From: an uncultured Alphaproteobacteria bacterium
Lineage (GTDB): Bacteria; Pseudomonadota; Alphaproteobacteria; Rhizobiales; Rhizobiaceae
DNA: 58,681 bases
Assembly (NCBI GenBank): GCA_929200315.1
Contig: CAKMZB010000007.1
Location: 1-58,681, forward strand
Direction of reading: 5' to 3'
Shown here: positions 35,804 through 47,216 of the stretch, piece after piece
Numbering within the stretch: the first letter of the stretch is position 1
How the letters are laid out: the number at the start of each line of letters is the position of its first letter
Notes under the pieces: model-generated
What the model was told of the DNA's origin: nothing
Seen by the model: only the letters and a program-made list of their open reading frames with translations
Database searches by the model: none
Made by a program: the position numbers and the translations under genes

Positions 35804-36342
35804 GTGGAGGCCTTCTCAACAAGGGCGAGAGCCTTGCGCGCCTGCGCAGCAACCGATTTGCGCGGCTCATCGGTTAGTCGCACCAGATGCGGGCGCAACC
35901 AGGCGCGCAAGGCTGCGTCACCCTTCGCCCATTTAGAGAGAATTTTCATAGAATTATTGAGCACGATCCAGTCGTCATTTTCCATAAGATTGCGCTTCAT
36001 AATGGCGACGGCCCGCTCGTCCTGCGCCTGGGACATGAGGTGGCGCGTATAGTCAAACAGCAGCGCCAATGTCCATTGCGCGCTGGGCTGGTCGAGATCC
36101 GCAATCTCGCTTTGCAACCGGTCCATATAGTCCATGGTCCAATCGGGATGCTCAACCGTAACACGCTTGACGGCGCTGGAGACACGCAGCCGCACCACTT
36201 CATCTTCACTGCGATAGGTATCCATAAGATCGGCGAATCTCGCCCTGTCCGCCAGCACCGCATCCACCACCTCCAGCGTGCGGCCAAGGGAATTGGGGTG
36301 CCCGCCGGTGAGCATCTCCTCGAAAATCTCCCTCATTGACAT
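35800..36342 (-). CDS. Helical-repeat (HEAT-like) protein
   Basis: A 180-residue, almost wholly alpha-helical protein. Segments such as VVRLRVSSAVKRVT, DWIVLNNSMKILSKWA and PRKSVAAQARKALALVE resemble HEAT repeats. There is no signal peptide. The ATG could be at 36342 or 36336. It heads the operon with the HAD and VOC genes, overlapping HAD by 4 bases. HEAT-like proteins usually bind other proteins; the partner here is unknown. Confidence 0.75.
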   Translation of the reverse strand: MSMREIFEEMLTGGHPNSLGRTLEVVDAVLADRARFADLMDTYRSEDEVVRLRVSSAVKRVTVEHPDWTMDYMDRLQSEIADLDQPSAQWTLALLFDYTRHLMSQAQDERAVAIMKRNLMENDDWIVLNNSMKILSKWAKGDAALRAWLRPHLVRLTDEPRKSVAAQARKALALVEKAST

Positions 36343-36511
36343 TGCACTTCCTCGCGCCTACTTGGCCGTTTCAAGGGTATGGCCCCTGCCGCTCGCAGAC
36401 AATCGTCTTGGCGAAGCCATCATTGCGAAAACGAACCGACATCAGCGTCCTGCGGACCGATGGCAATGCGAGCCCCTCGACTTAAATGCAGGCCAACGAT
36501 CGAGGTTTGTC

Positions 36512-36946
36512 ATGACACAACCCATACCCTCGCTCCCCGTCCTGAAACGACGCGCGCAACAATTGCGCGAGCGTTTGGCACTTGAGGGAGAAACCATATC
36601 CCATGGCAAAGCGCTGGAGCGCGTTGCCCACATGCTTGGCCACCGCAACTGGAACACGCTGCGGGCGATGGCAGGCAACGGTGAACCCGGACCGCCCGCA
36701 ACCCTCGGGGCGCGTGTTTCCGGCCGCTATCTCGGCCAGCCGTTCACCGGCACGGTGCTCGGGGTGCAGAGCCTGCAACACCAACGCTCGCATCGGGTGA
36801 CTATTCACTTTGATGAGCCGGTGGATGTGGTGGAGTTCGATAGCTTTTCAGCCTTCCGCCAGCGGGTGACGAGCAGTCTCAATGCTGAAGGTCGTACTGC
36901 GAACAAGACGTCCAACGGACGTCCGATCATGGAACTCGACCTTTAA
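36512..36946 (+). CDS. Glyoxalase-related small protein
   Basis: A 144-residue cytoplasmic protein. The N-terminal half, LKRRAQQLRERLALEGETIS with HGKALERVAHMLGHRNWNTL (core HMLGHRNWNT), matches the domain annotated as glyoxalase-related in many proteobacteria. The C-terminal half is beta-rich (VSGRYLGQPFTGTVLG). CGAGG lies 6 bases before the ATG at 36512. The TAA is shared by 3 bases with the stop of the convergent ABC-F gene. Function is unknown. Confidence 0.78.
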   Translation: MTQPIPSLPVLKRRAQQLRERLALEGETISHGKALERVAHMLGHRNWNTLRAMAGNGEPGPPATLGARVSGRYLGQPFTGTVLGVQSLQHQRSHRVTIHFDEPVDVVEFDSFSAFRQRVTSSLNAEGRTANKTSNGRPIMELDL

Positions 36947-38744
36947 GAGGCAAGCGCTTCGCGCTTTTCCTCCAGCTCCAGCCAGCGCATCTCCGCTTCT
37001 TCCAGCTTCGCTTGGGTTTGGGCGAGAAGACGCACCATCTTGTCGAACCGCGCCGGGTCTTTTTCGTAAGCGCCCGGCGCGGCCATCGCCGCATTCAACT
37101 TACCAATATCCGCCTCGTGTTTGGCGATCTCGTCGGGCAAAGTGTCCAGCGCGTGCTGCTCCTTGAAGGAGAGCTTCGCACTCGTCTGTTTCGGTTTGGC
37201 TGGTGCCGGTGAAATCTGCTTCCTGCGCGTCCCCTCATCAACTTTCGCAAAGGGTGGCGAACCGCGTTGGGCGAGCATATCGCTCCAGCCCCCGGCATAT
37301 TCGCGCCATGCCCCGCCGCCCTCGGCGACGATCAGCGAGGTGCAGCAACGGTCCAGGAAATCTCGATCATGGGAGACGAGCAGAACGGTACCGGCGTAGT
37401 CGGCGATCAACTCTTGCAGCAGGTCGAGTGTTTCCAGATCAAGGTCGTTGGTGGGCTCGTCCAGCACCAGAAGGTTAGACGGGTGGCGCAGCCGCATCGC
37501 CAACATCAATCGCCCGCGCTCACCGCCGGACAACGCGCGGGTCGGTGTTCCAGCCTGTTCGGGCAGGAAGAGAAAGTCCTTCATATAGGCGAGCACATGC
37601 TTGGTGCGCTCGCCGATCTCCACCACATCTGTGCCGCCACCGGTGAGCGTATCGCGCACGGAGGTTTCCGGGTTGAGGACCATGCGCTTTTGATCCACCA
37701 CCAGCATTTCAATATTCGCGCCAAGCTTCACCGTGCCGCTATCGGGCTCTGCCTGACCGGTCAGTATGTTGAGCAACGTCGTTTTACCCGCGCCGTTGGG
37801 ACCGACAATGCCGATGCGGTCACCGCGGGCGATGCGGGTGGAAAAGGCGTCCACCAACACCCGTTCACCATAGGCTTTTGAAACCTTCTCCACCTTCGCG
37901 ACGAGCTTGCCGGACGTTTCCGCCTCAACGACAGAAACCTGCGCACTGCCCTGCGGCCTTAGCCGCTCGGCGCGCTGTTGGCGCAAGGTTCCCAGATCAC
38001 CAAGCCGCTTCATGTTGCGCTTGCGGCGACCGGATACGCCGTGTGTCACCCAATGCTCTTCACGCACGATCTTGCGGTCGAGCTTGTGGGCATCGAGTTC
38101 TTCCTGCGCCAGCACCTCATCACGCCAGTCTTCAAACGCGGCAAAGCTTTTGTCGAGAAGCCGCGTCACACCGCGGTCCACCCAGAGCGTTTTGCGCGAC
38201 AGGTTTTCAAGAAAACGCCGGTCGTGGCTGATGAGCACGATCGCCGAGCGCATGGCGGCGAGTTCTTCTTCCAGCCAGGCAATGGCAGGAAGGTCGAGGT
38301 GGTTGGTGGGTTCGTCCAGCAGCAGAATGTCTGGCTCCGGTCCAAGCACCCGCGCCAAGGCAGCGCGACGCGCTTCACCGCCGGAGAGACGCTCGGTGCT
38401 CTCGTCTCCGGTCAACCCCAATGCCTCCATGCAGAGCTGCGCGCGGTAGGGGTCATCGGCCTCTTCCAGCCCTGCTTCAACGTAGTCACGCACGGTGGCG
38501 TGGGCGGAAAAATCCGGCTCCTGCGGCAGGTAGCGCACAGTTGTGCCGGGCTGGAAAAAACGTTCTCCCGCATCCTGTTCCACAAGTCCGGCGGCAATTT
38601 TCAGCAATGTCGATTTGCCCGACCCATTGCGGCCAACAAGACAGAGCCGCTCACGGGCATGGATCGCCAGATCTGCGCTGGTGAAAAGCGGTGTGGACCC
38701 GAAGGTCAGCGCTATGTCGCGCAAAGCAAGAAGAGGTGGTGCCA

Positions 38745-38745
<1 letters not shown>
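36943..38745 (-). CDS. ABC-F ATPase, Uup-like
   Basis: A 600-residue soluble protein with two ABC cassettes and no membrane segment. Walker A is GRNGSGKST in the first and GPNGAGKTT in the second; signature motifs are LSGGEARRAALA and LSGGERGRLMLA; the Walker B segments read LLLDEPTNHLD and LVLDEPTNDLD. The C-terminal about 80 residues form a coiled coil (AKLEEAEMRWLELEEKRE), as in Uup. ABC-F proteins act on ribosomes or, for Uup, on DNA or ribosome assembly. It starts at the stop codon of pgm with overlap, so it is co-transcribed with it. Confidence 0.92.
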
Positions 38746-40436
<1,691 letters not shown>

Positions 40437-40633
40437 TCACCGTGTTGCGTTCACGCTCCCTTGCGCAATGTCACCGTTCACAGCGCCAATATTTCATGCC
40501 TGAGACGAGACTTGACCGATTTGGAAGAATGGCCCGATTTTCGACGCCGTTATGCCAGTTTCTCGCCACCGAAGGCAGCAAACCTAGTGCGGGTCGGGCA
40601 CCTCCCGCCCGATGCAACCCCAGGAGAAGTCCT

Positions 40634-40870
40634 ATGAAAACTTTGCTGAAAACCACCTCCCTAACCCTTGTGCTTGCGCTTGCTGTGGCCCCTGCCTTCG
40701 CGCAGGCCACCGCTTTTGAGGCGGCTGACGTGAACGGCGATGGTCTGTTGTCTATGGAGGAGGCGAAAGCCGCCCTGCCAGACACGCCGGAAGCCGTGAT
40801 CGTTGCGGGCGACCTCAACAATGACGGCAGCCTTTCCCCTGCCGAATACGACGCCCTGACTGCAAGCTAG
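40634..40870 (+). CDS. Small exported EF-hand protein
   Basis: A 78-residue protein with AGGAG 7 bases before the ATG at 40634. Residues 1-24 are a signal peptide ending AFAQA. Two EF-hand loops follow, DVNGDGLLSMEE and DLNNDGSLSPAE, both with the usual Asp/Asn and final Glu ligands, so it probably binds calcium in the periplasm. A 6-bp hairpin (TCGGGC 40594-40599 with GCCCGA 40607-40612) lies in the 5' leader. Confidence 0.88.
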   Translation: MKTLLKTTSLTLVLALAVAPAFAQATAFEAADVNGDGLLSMEEAKAALPDTPEAVIVAGDLNNDGSLSPAEYDALTAS

Positions 40871-40879
40871 CGGGCGCGC

Positions 40880-40907
40880 GGCACCGGCGCTTGCCCCAAC
40901 CGGTGCC
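40880..40907 (+). terminator. Hairpin after the EF-hand gene
   Basis: GGCACCGG (40880-40887) pairs with CCGGTGCC (40900-40907) around a 12-base loop, 10 bases past the stop codon. There is no T-run after it, so it may need Rho or act as an mRNA 3'-end stabiliser. Confidence 0.5.
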
Positions 40908-40993
40908 GGTGCCGCATGATCAAAAGCCGTTGGACGCAGCGGTAATTTTCGCCGTAGGCTGAAGCGGATTGTTCGCATCTGGGAACCAATGCC

Positions 40994-42745
40994 ATGCTCC
41001 GTTTCGTCGCCGCCTTTCTTTTCTCCAGCCTCCTACCCGTCACTACGTTTGCACAGCAGGCGGCGGATGCCGTTGCGCCCGAAATTGCCTCCAGCCAGGA
41101 AATCAAATCTTCCGGCAAGCCCGTGCAGTCGCAAAGCTGGATGGTCGCTGTCGCCCATCCGCTGGCAGCAAAAGCCGCCGCGGATGTTTTGCGCGAAGGC
41201 GGCACGGCGGGGGATGCAGCGATTGCCGCGCAGTTCATGCTGGGCCTTGTAGAGCCTCAGTCCTCCGGTCTTGGAGGTGGAGCCTTCTTCGTTCACTTCG
41301 ACGCGGCAAGCGGCACTCTTTCCACGCTGGATGGGCGAGAGACCGCCCCACTGGCCGCAACGCCGCAGCTCTTTCAGGACGAGCAAGGCGAACCGTTAAA
41401 GTTTTTCGATGCCGTTGTTGGTGGCCGCTCCGTTGGCACGCCAGGCACACCTGCTTTGCTGGCAGCGATCCACCAGCGCCATGGCAAGCTCGACTGGGCG
41501 CGCCTGATTGCGCCGGCAAAACGCACCGCAAGGCAGGGCTTTCGCGTCTCGCCACGCATGGCCGCATCGGTGGAGGCCGATGCCGAGCGCCTTGCCCGTC
41601 ATCCGGCAACAGCAACCTATTTCCTTCCCGATGGCGAGCCGATCCCGGTCCACACGCTGCTGAAGAACGAGCCCTACGCGCAAACGCTCACAATGCTGGA
41701 GAATGGTGTCGAACCCTTTTATCGCGGCTCGATTGCCGAGGAGATCGTCACCACCGTGCAGAGCTTTGCAGCCAATCCGGGCGTGCTTTCGATGGCCGAT
41801 CTGGCAGCCTACGAGGTGAAGCAACGCGAGCCCGTCTGCGCCGCCTATCGCGGGCATGATGTGTGCGGCATGGGCCCGCCCTCCTCCGGTGCGCTGACGG
41901 TGGGACAAATCCTCGGGCAGATCGAGCAGTTCAACTTCGCCGAAATGGGTCCACTCAACGTGAAGGCCTGGCTGCTGATCGGTGATTCCTCCCGCCTCGC
42001 CTTTGCCGACCGTGGCCGCTACATGGCTGACAGCGATTATGTGCCAATGCCGACAAAGGGCCTCGTCGATCCGGCTTATCTGAGCAATCGTGGCGCTCTG
42101 CTTGCCGGCGAGATGGCGCTCACGGAAGTTGCCCCCGGGCAGCCGGAATGGGACCATGCGGCGCTCGACTATGCCGATGATGAGTCCCTGGAACTTCCCT
42201 CCACCTCACATTTTTCGATTGTGGATGCAGCCGGCAACGCGGTCTCCATGACCACCACCATCGAAAACGGTTTCGGTTCGCGTCTGATGGTGGCCGGGTT
42301 CCTGCTCAACAACGAATTGACGGACTTCTCCTTCCGCAGCCACCGCGACGGTACGCCCATCGCCAACCGCGTGGAGCCGGGCAAGCGCCCCCGCTCTTCA
42401 ATGGCCCCAACCATTGTGATGAAAGACGGCAAGCCGGTTTTCGTGGTGGGGTCGCCGGGCGGCAGCCGGATTATCGGCTATGTGGCGCAGACGATCATCA
42501 ACCACATCGACTGGGGCATGGACCCGCAACTCGCGGTCGCAGCACCCCATCTGGTAAATCGCTTTGGCACATTCGACCTTGAAGAAAGCACCAGCGCCAT
42601 ACGGTTGCAGGAGGCGCTTGAGGAGCTTGGCTATGAGGTCAATGCCCGCCCGCTAACCTCCGGTCTCCATGCCATCGCCATCACACCAGACGGCCTGGAA
42701 GGCGGAGCAGACCCCCGCCGCGAGGGCATCGTCATTGGGGAGTGA
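40994..42745 (+). CDS. ggt: Gamma-glutamyltransferase
   Basis: A 583-residue periplasmic enzyme that cleaves glutathione and gamma-glutamyl amides. A signal peptide covers about residues 1-20 (cut near TFAQQ). Thr404 in LPSTSHFSIVD is the nucleophile and the site of self-cleavage into large and small subunits; GSPGGSRII supplies the oxyanion hole and ENGFGSRLM follows the nucleophile. The length fits the family. It abuts the convergent gapR gene stop to stop. Confidence 0.94.
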   Translation: MLRFVAAFLFSSLLPVTTFAQQAADAVAPEIASSQEIKSSGKPVQSQSWMVAVAHPLAAKAAADVLREGGTAGDAAIAAQFMLGLVEPQSSGLGGGAFFVHFDAASGTLSTLDGRETAPLAATPQLFQDEQGEPLKFFDAVVGGRSVGTPGTPALLAAIHQRHGKLDWARLIAPAKRTARQGFRVSPRMAASVEADAERLARHPATATYFLPDGEPIPVHTLLKNEPYAQTLTMLENGVEPFYRGSIAEEIVTTVQSFAANPGVLSMADLAAYEVKQREPVCAAYRGHDVCGMGPPSSGALTVGQILGQIEQFNFAEMGPLNVKAWLLIGDSSRLAFADRGRYMADSDYVPMPTKGLVDPAYLSNRGALLAGEMALTEVAPGQPEWDHAALDYADDESLELPSTSHFSIVDAAGNAVSMTTTIENGFGSRLMVAGFLLNNELTDFSFRSHRDGTPIANRVEPGKRPRSSMAPTIVMKDGKPVFVVGSPGGSRIIGYVAQTIINHIDWGMDPQLAVAAPHLVNRFGTFDLEESTSAIRLQEALEELGYEVNARPLTSGLHAIAITPDGLEGGADPRREGIVIGE

Positions 42746-43030
42746 TCAGCTTTCAGAAACCGTCATCCCGAGTGCGCTCAGGTAGAGGTCGAGCATGGCT
42801 TCGGCTTCCTGGCGCTCGGCGGCCTCCACTTTGCGCAGGCGGACAACCTGGCGGAGTGTCTTGACGTCAAACCCGTTGCCTTTCGCCTCCGCATAGATGT
42901 CGCGGATATCATCGGCGATGGCCTTCTTTTCTTCCTCCAGCCGCTCGATGCGCTCGATTATGGTGCGCAGCTGATCGCGGGCGACGCCCTGGCTGGAATC
43001 GACGGAAGGGGCGGAATCAGTGTCGGCCAT
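42746..43030 (-). CDS. gapR: DUF2312 / GapR-type nucleoid protein
   Basis: A 94-residue protein with the DUF2312 pattern: [41 protein letters not shown] and a helical C-terminus (cores RIERLEEEK and [11 protein letters not shown]). In Caulobacter the family member GapR encircles overtwisted DNA ahead of replication and transcription forks and aids topoisomerases. The basic helix [11 protein letters not shown] fits DNA contact. Symbol given by family; some genomes have more than one copy. Confidence 0.88.
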   Translation of the reverse strand: MADTDSAPSVDSSQGVARDQLRTIIERIERLEEEKKAIADDIRDIYAEAKGNGFDVKTLRQVVRLRKVEAAERQEAEAMLDLYLSALGMTVSES

Positions 43031-43088
43031 GGGGCAGCTGTCTCGGAATCAATTTATAGGTTGGTTCAAGCCGAACGCGCGGCGCCGA

Positions 43089-43397
43089 TCAACCGTGAGA
43101 CTTGGCGAAGGCGTCTTTTGCTTGGGGAGAAGCCTCGGTCTGGTGCTTCACCTTCCATTCATCAAACGGCATGCCGTAGATGATTTCCCGCGCACCGTCC
43201 TTAGACAGATCAAGGCCGCGCTCCTGCGCCGCTTCCTGGTACCAGCGCGACAGGCAATTGCGGCAAAAGCCGGTGAGATTCATCATATCGATGTTCTGCA
43301 CGTCAGTACGCTCGCGCAGATGGGCGACGAGAGTGCGGAAAGCGGCGGCTTCCAGCTCAAGATTGGTGGCCGGGTCGATATGGGGTTCTTTGTTCAT
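43089..43397 (-). CDS. DUF1244 family protein
   Basis: A 102-residue soluble protein. FRTLVAHLRERTDVQNIDMMN and GFCRNCLSRWYQEAA are the family's hallmarks (cores LRERTDVQNIDMMN and CRNCLSRWY); the C-x-x-C suggests metal binding. Function is unknown. It starts at the stop codon of the N-formylglutamate amidohydrolase gene (overlap of 4 bases), so the two are translationally coupled. Confidence 0.9.
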   Translation of the reverse strand: MNKEPHIDPATNLELEAAAFRTLVAHLRERTDVQNIDMMNLTGFCRNCLSRWYQEAAQERGLDLSKDGAREIIYGMPFDEWKVKHQTEASPQAKDAFAKSHG

Positions 43398-44227
43398 GCT
43401 GGTCTCTCCGGGTTGTCCTGGGCGCGCGCTGTACCGTCTGCGCGGGAGCCATAATAGGCAATCTCATGCATTTCGGGGCGGGCGACAATGTCTTCAAGAA
43501 GCGGCGCAAGGCGGTCCGCCCAAATCTGCACCCCGGCGTCATCAGCAATCTCATTCTGACGCAGTTCTATGAGGCAATTGGCAAGGCCGCGCATCGTGGC
43601 GTGACGGTAAATTGTGTCACCCGTCAGACAGCCATTATAGGGCTCGTTGTCCCCAATAGTGAGGCTCCTATCGGCCGCCAACATATCACGCAAGGCAATG
43701 TTGGCGCGGGGGTCATTGTCCCACAAGACGGCTGCCTCCCAGGGCCGCGGCACGCCGCGCCAGACCGGGGTGAAAGAGTGGATGGAGAAGATGAGCGGCG
43801 GGGTGCCGCTCGCCATCATGGTGTCGATCTGTGTTTCAATCTGCCGATGGTAGGGCCTGTGATAGGTCGCCAGACGATGTTCAATCTCGGCAGTATCGGC
43901 CTTGTGGTTGCCGGGCACTACGGTTCCGTCAGACAGACGCATCATCACCGTCGGGTCGTCCTCACCGCGGTTCGGGTCAACAAGCAGGCGCGAAAAGGTG
44001 GACAGCACCGCAGGCACACCCAGCATCTCTGCCAGGGCAAGCGTTATTGCCCGCCCGCCAATGTCATAACCGATATGGCGCTCGAACTCGCTGGCGGGCA
44101 AACCGAGTGAGCCATAGGCCGCCGGCAGAGCATTGGAGGCGTGGTCACAGAGGATCAGAAGACCGCAATCAGCCGGCCCGTCCACGGTTTCGAACGGGGT
44201 TTCATCAGGGTGGGGATTTTTTCGCAT
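43394..44227 (-). CDS. N-formylglutamate amidohydrolase family enzyme
   Basis: A 277-residue protein from the ATG at 44227; a GTG at 44245 is also possible. Motifs are LILCDHASNALPA, HIGYDIGGRAIT, DPNRGEDDPTV and FSIHSFTPVWRG, which supply zinc-binding and catalytic His/Glu residues. By family it hydrolyses N-formylglutamate or related amides to glutamate, the last step of one histidine-degradation route, but no hut genes are nearby. It is in one unit with the DUF1244 gene. Confidence 0.87.
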   Translation of the reverse strand: MRKNPHPDETPFETVDGPADCGLLILCDHASNALPAAYGSLGLPASEFERHIGYDIGGRAITLALAEMLGVPAVLSTFSRLLVDPNRGEDDPTVMMRLSDGTVVPGNHKADTAEIEHRLATYHRPYHRQIETQIDTMMASGTPPLIFSIHSFTPVWRGVPRPWEAAVLWDNDPRANIALRDMLAADRSLTIGDNEPYNGCLTGDTIYRHATMRGLANCLIELRQNEIADDAGVQIWADRLAPLLEDIVARPEMHEIAYYGSRADGTARAQDNPERPA

Positions 44228-44273
44228 CGCCGGGTCTCTTGTCACAGGGCGCAGATGCCTTCAAGGAGCGCAA

Positions 44274-45173
44274 ATGACCAACCGTCCTGCCCCCGCCGAA
44301 ATCGGCGCATTTATTGCCCTGGTGGCAGGCGCCATTGCCATGGGCGCCTCCCCGGTCTTTGTGCGTTTTGCCGAAATTGGCCCCTTCGCCTCCGCCTTTT
44401 GGCGCGTCGCGCTTGCGCTGCCGGTGCTTTGGCTCTGGTGGGCGTGGGAAAAGCGCAGCGGCCGCGCCGGAACTTTCAGCAAAGCGGTCCTCCTGGCCGG
44501 GATATTCTTTGCCGGGGATCTGATGTTTTGGCATCTCGCTGTGCTGGGCACGACCATCGCCAATGCGACACTCCTCGCCTGCCTCGCGCCGGTTTGGGTG
44601 GCGCTCTTTTCCGGCGCGCTCATCGGAGAACCTGTGCCGAAAATCGTCTTTGGCGGCCTTGCGCTTTGTCTCCTTGGCGCAGCGATGCTGGTGGGGGAGA
44701 GCTTTGCCTTCGAGCCGGAGCGGCTTGCCGGTGACCTTGCTGGTTTTGTCACGTCGATCTTCTTCGGACTCTATTTCCTCGTCGTCCGTGTGGCGCGGCG
44801 GAAGGCGGGTGCGGGAACAGTGACGTTCCAGTCCTCGCTCATCACAGCCGCAATCCTGCTCACCGTTGCATTGATGGCGGGAGGATCCATGTGGCCGACT
44901 GAACCGATGGCGATTGCCGCGCTCTTTGCCCTTGGCCTCTTCAGCCATGCCGGGGGCCAGGGCCTGCTCGCCGTTGCGTTGGGTGTTCTATCGGCTTCCT
45001 TCTCCTCCCTCGTTATCTTCATCGAAGCCCTGGCGGCGGCAATATTCGGCTGGGCGATCTTTGCCGAACTCCTCTCACCGCTTCAGATCGGCGGCGGCGC
45101 GCTCATTCTCTTCGGCATCTGGGTTGCCCGCCCGCGCCCCGCTTCACCACCCGTTGATGTAAACGCGCGTTGA
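44274..45173 (+). CDS. EamA/DMT-superfamily transporter
   Basis: A 299-residue inner-membrane protein with about ten hydrophobic helices and two EamA repeats. AAGGAG lies 5 bases upstream of the ATG at 44274. Features are ASPVFVRFAEIGPFASAFWR in the first repeat (core VRFAEIGPF) and GVLSASFSSLVIFIEALAAA in the second. It exports or takes up small metabolites; the substrate is unknown. It diverges from the amidohydrolase gene with only 46 bases between start codons. Confidence 0.9.
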   Translation: MTNRPAPAEIGAFIALVAGAIAMGASPVFVRFAEIGPFASAFWRVALALPVLWLWWAWEKRSGRAGTFSKAVLLAGIFFAGDLMFWHLAVLGTTIANATLLACLAPVWVALFSGALIGEPVPKIVFGGLALCLLGAAMLVGESFAFEPERLAGDLAGFVTSIFFGLYFLVVRVARRKAGAGTVTFQSSLITAAILLTVALMAGGSMWPTEPMAIAALFALGLFSHAGGQGLLAVALGVLSASFSSLVIFIEALAAAIFGWAIFAELLSPLQIGGGALILFGIWVARPRPASPPVDVNAR

Positions 45174-45204
45174 CACTCTGCACCGTTCGGCTATCGAAAA
45201 GGCC

Positions 45205-45678
45205 ATGCGGTTTCGATTATCCCTTTCATTGCTGGTCATTTGCGCCACGATCACTTTCCTGGCCACCGCAGCCCGCGCGGATTTGAAAGTGTGCAACGAC
45301 ACCGACAAGACCATCGGCGTTGCCATTGGCTACAAATCGGAGGGAACCTGGACGAGCGAGGGCTGGTGGCGTATTTCCGGCGGATCGTGCTCAGCGCTGA
45401 TTGAGGGCCAGCTTTCCTCACGCTACTATTATCTCCACGCCGAGGACGCTTCTGGCCAGGACCGTTGGATGGGTCGCGTTTTCATGTGCACCTCTGCGAA
45501 AAAATTCAAAATACGCGGGCTGCAGGACTGCTTCGCCCGTGGGCTGGAGCGCACCGGTTTTTTTGAGGTCGACACCAAAGACCAGGTCAACTGGCAGGTG
45601 CGTCTTTCAAATGACGCGCAGACCGACTCAAATCCGGATGCAGAGAGCGGCCAAGCAGTGCCGCCTCTTACCAATTAA
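45205..45678 (+). CDS. DUF1036 protein, exported
   Basis: A 157-residue protein with a signal peptide ending TAARA (residue 25). LKVCNDTDKTIGVAIGYK, WTSEGWWRISGGSC, RYYYLHAED and GFFEVDTKDQVNW are all family hallmarks (cores VCNDT, SEGWW, RYYY). Four cysteines suggest disulfides, consistent with a periplasmic location. Function is unknown. It precedes pyk by 26 bases. Confidence 0.9.
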   Translation: MRFRLSLSLLVICATITFLATAARADLKVCNDTDKTIGVAIGYKSEGTWTSEGWWRISGGSCSALIEGQLSSRYYYLHAEDASGQDRWMGRVFMCTSAKKFKIRGLQDCFARGLERTGFFEVDTKDQVNWQVRLSNDAQTDSNPDAESGQAVPPLTN

Positions 45679-45704
45679 CCTTTGATAGAAATGGTCATTT
45701 TCCT

Positions 45705-47147
45705 ATGAACCGCACCCGCCGCGTCAAGATTTTGGCCACCCTTGGGCCCGCCTCCAACACGCCCGGAATGATCGAGAAACTCACCCTTGCCGGGGCTGAT
45801 GTCTTCCGCATCAACATGAGCCATGCCTCGCATGACATCATGCGCCAGACTGTAGCGCATATCCGCTCGGTGGAAGAAAAGCTCGGCTATCCCATTGGTA
45901 TCATGGCCGACATGCAGGGGCCAAAGCACCGGCTCGGCAAGTTTGAAGGCGGCGAGCTCGACGTCAAACCCGGCGACACGATCACCTTCGACAGCGACCC
46001 AACGCCCGGCAATGCGACCCGTGTGAACCTGCCTCATCCCGAAATTCTGGAAGCCATGCAGCCCGGCCACCGCATGCTCATCAATGACGGCAAGGTTTCG
46101 TTGGAAGTGTTGGAAAGCGGCAAAGATTGGGCAAAGGCGAAGATCATCTCCGGCACCTGGCTTGCCGACCGCAAGGGCGTGAATTTGCCGGATTCCGAAC
46201 TCGCGTCCGGCGCTCTGACCAAGAAGGATCTCGCCGATCTCGATGCAGCACTCGCTGCAAAGGTCGACTGGATCGCGCTTTCCTTCATCCAGCGGCCGGA
46301 TGATCTTGCCGAGGCGCGCAAGATCGTGAAGGGCCGCGCGGGGATTTTGGCGAAGATCGAAAAACCACAAGCCGTCGAGCGGCTTGATGAAATCATCGAC
46401 ATGGCAGACGCCATTATGGTCGCCCGTGGCGATCTTGGGGTTGAAATGCCGCTGGAGGTCGTGCCGTCCATCCAGAAGAAAATGATCCGCAAATGCCGCC
46501 GCGCGGGCACACCAGTGGTGGTCGCCACGCAGATGCTGGAAAGCATGATCCACGCACCGGTCCCGACCCGCGCAGAGGTCTCTGACGTGGCCAACGCCGT
46601 TTATGAGGGCGCTGATGCGGTTATGCTTTCTGCAGAATCTGCTGCTGGAGATTACCCGCAAGAAGCCGTCTCGACGATGAATTCCATCGCCGATGCCATT
46701 GAGAAAGACAAAGGCTATCTCGACGTCATTGCCGGCCAACGTCCGGAGCCCGACGCAACTTCGGCAGACGCCATTTCCTTTGCCGCAAGCGAGATCGCTT
46801 CGACCCTCGACCTGCGTGCGGTGGTCTGTTTCACAGCCTCCGGCTCGACAGCCTTGCGCGTATCGCGCACCCGGCCGGCAAAACCCATTCTAGCGCTTTC
46901 TCCGGTACCGGAAACGGCACGGCGTTTGACCATGCTTTGGGGAACCAAGTGCATCCTCTCGCCGGACGCGGAAGACTTAAAAGACGTGATCGACAAAGCC
47001 TGCCGCCGCGCTGCAGATGAAGAGATGGCTGACCCGGGCGACCGGATCATCGTGGTTGCAGGTGTTCCGCTGAAGACGCCTGGCTCCACCAACATGCTGC
47101 GCATTGCTTACGTCAATGACGCCGGTCAGGGTGCCCAGCACCGATAA
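45705..47147 (+). CDS. pyk: Pyruvate kinase
   Basis: A 480-residue glycolytic enzyme converting phosphoenolpyruvate and ADP to pyruvate and ATP. It starts RRVKILATLGPAS, has FRINMSHAS, the catalytic ILAKIEKPQAVERLDEI (core KIEKPQA), the metal-binding MVARGDLGVEMP and MLESMIHAPVPTRAEVSDV (core TRAEVSDVANAV). The C-terminal regulatory domain is complete. It is close behind the DUF1036 gene and probably shares its transcript. Confidence 0.97.
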   Translation: MNRTRRVKILATLGPASNTPGMIEKLTLAGADVFRINMSHASHDIMRQTVAHIRSVEEKLGYPIGIMADMQGPKHRLGKFEGGELDVKPGDTITFDSDPTPGNATRVNLPHPEILEAMQPGHRMLINDGKVSLEVLESGKDWAKAKIISGTWLADRKGVNLPDSELASGALTKKDLADLDAALAAKVDWIALSFIQRPDDLAEARKIVKGRAGILAKIEKPQAVERLDEIIDMADAIMVARGDLGVEMPLEVVPSIQKKMIRKCRRAGTPVVVATQMLESMIHAPVPTRAEVSDVANAVYEGADAVMLSAESAAGDYPQEAVSTMNSIADAIEKDKGYLDVIAGQRPEPDATSADAISFAASEIASTLDLRAVVCFTASGSTALRVSRTRPAKPILALSPVPETARRLTMLWGTKCILSPDAEDLKDVIDKACRRAADEEMADPGDRIIVVAGVPLKTPGSTNMLRIAYVNDAGQGAQHR

Positions 47148-47216
47148 CTTTGGAGTGCTGCAGTTGCTAAGAGCGGGGGTCGGGAATGGGGCCAGGGCCT
47201 TCTTGTCCCCTATGGC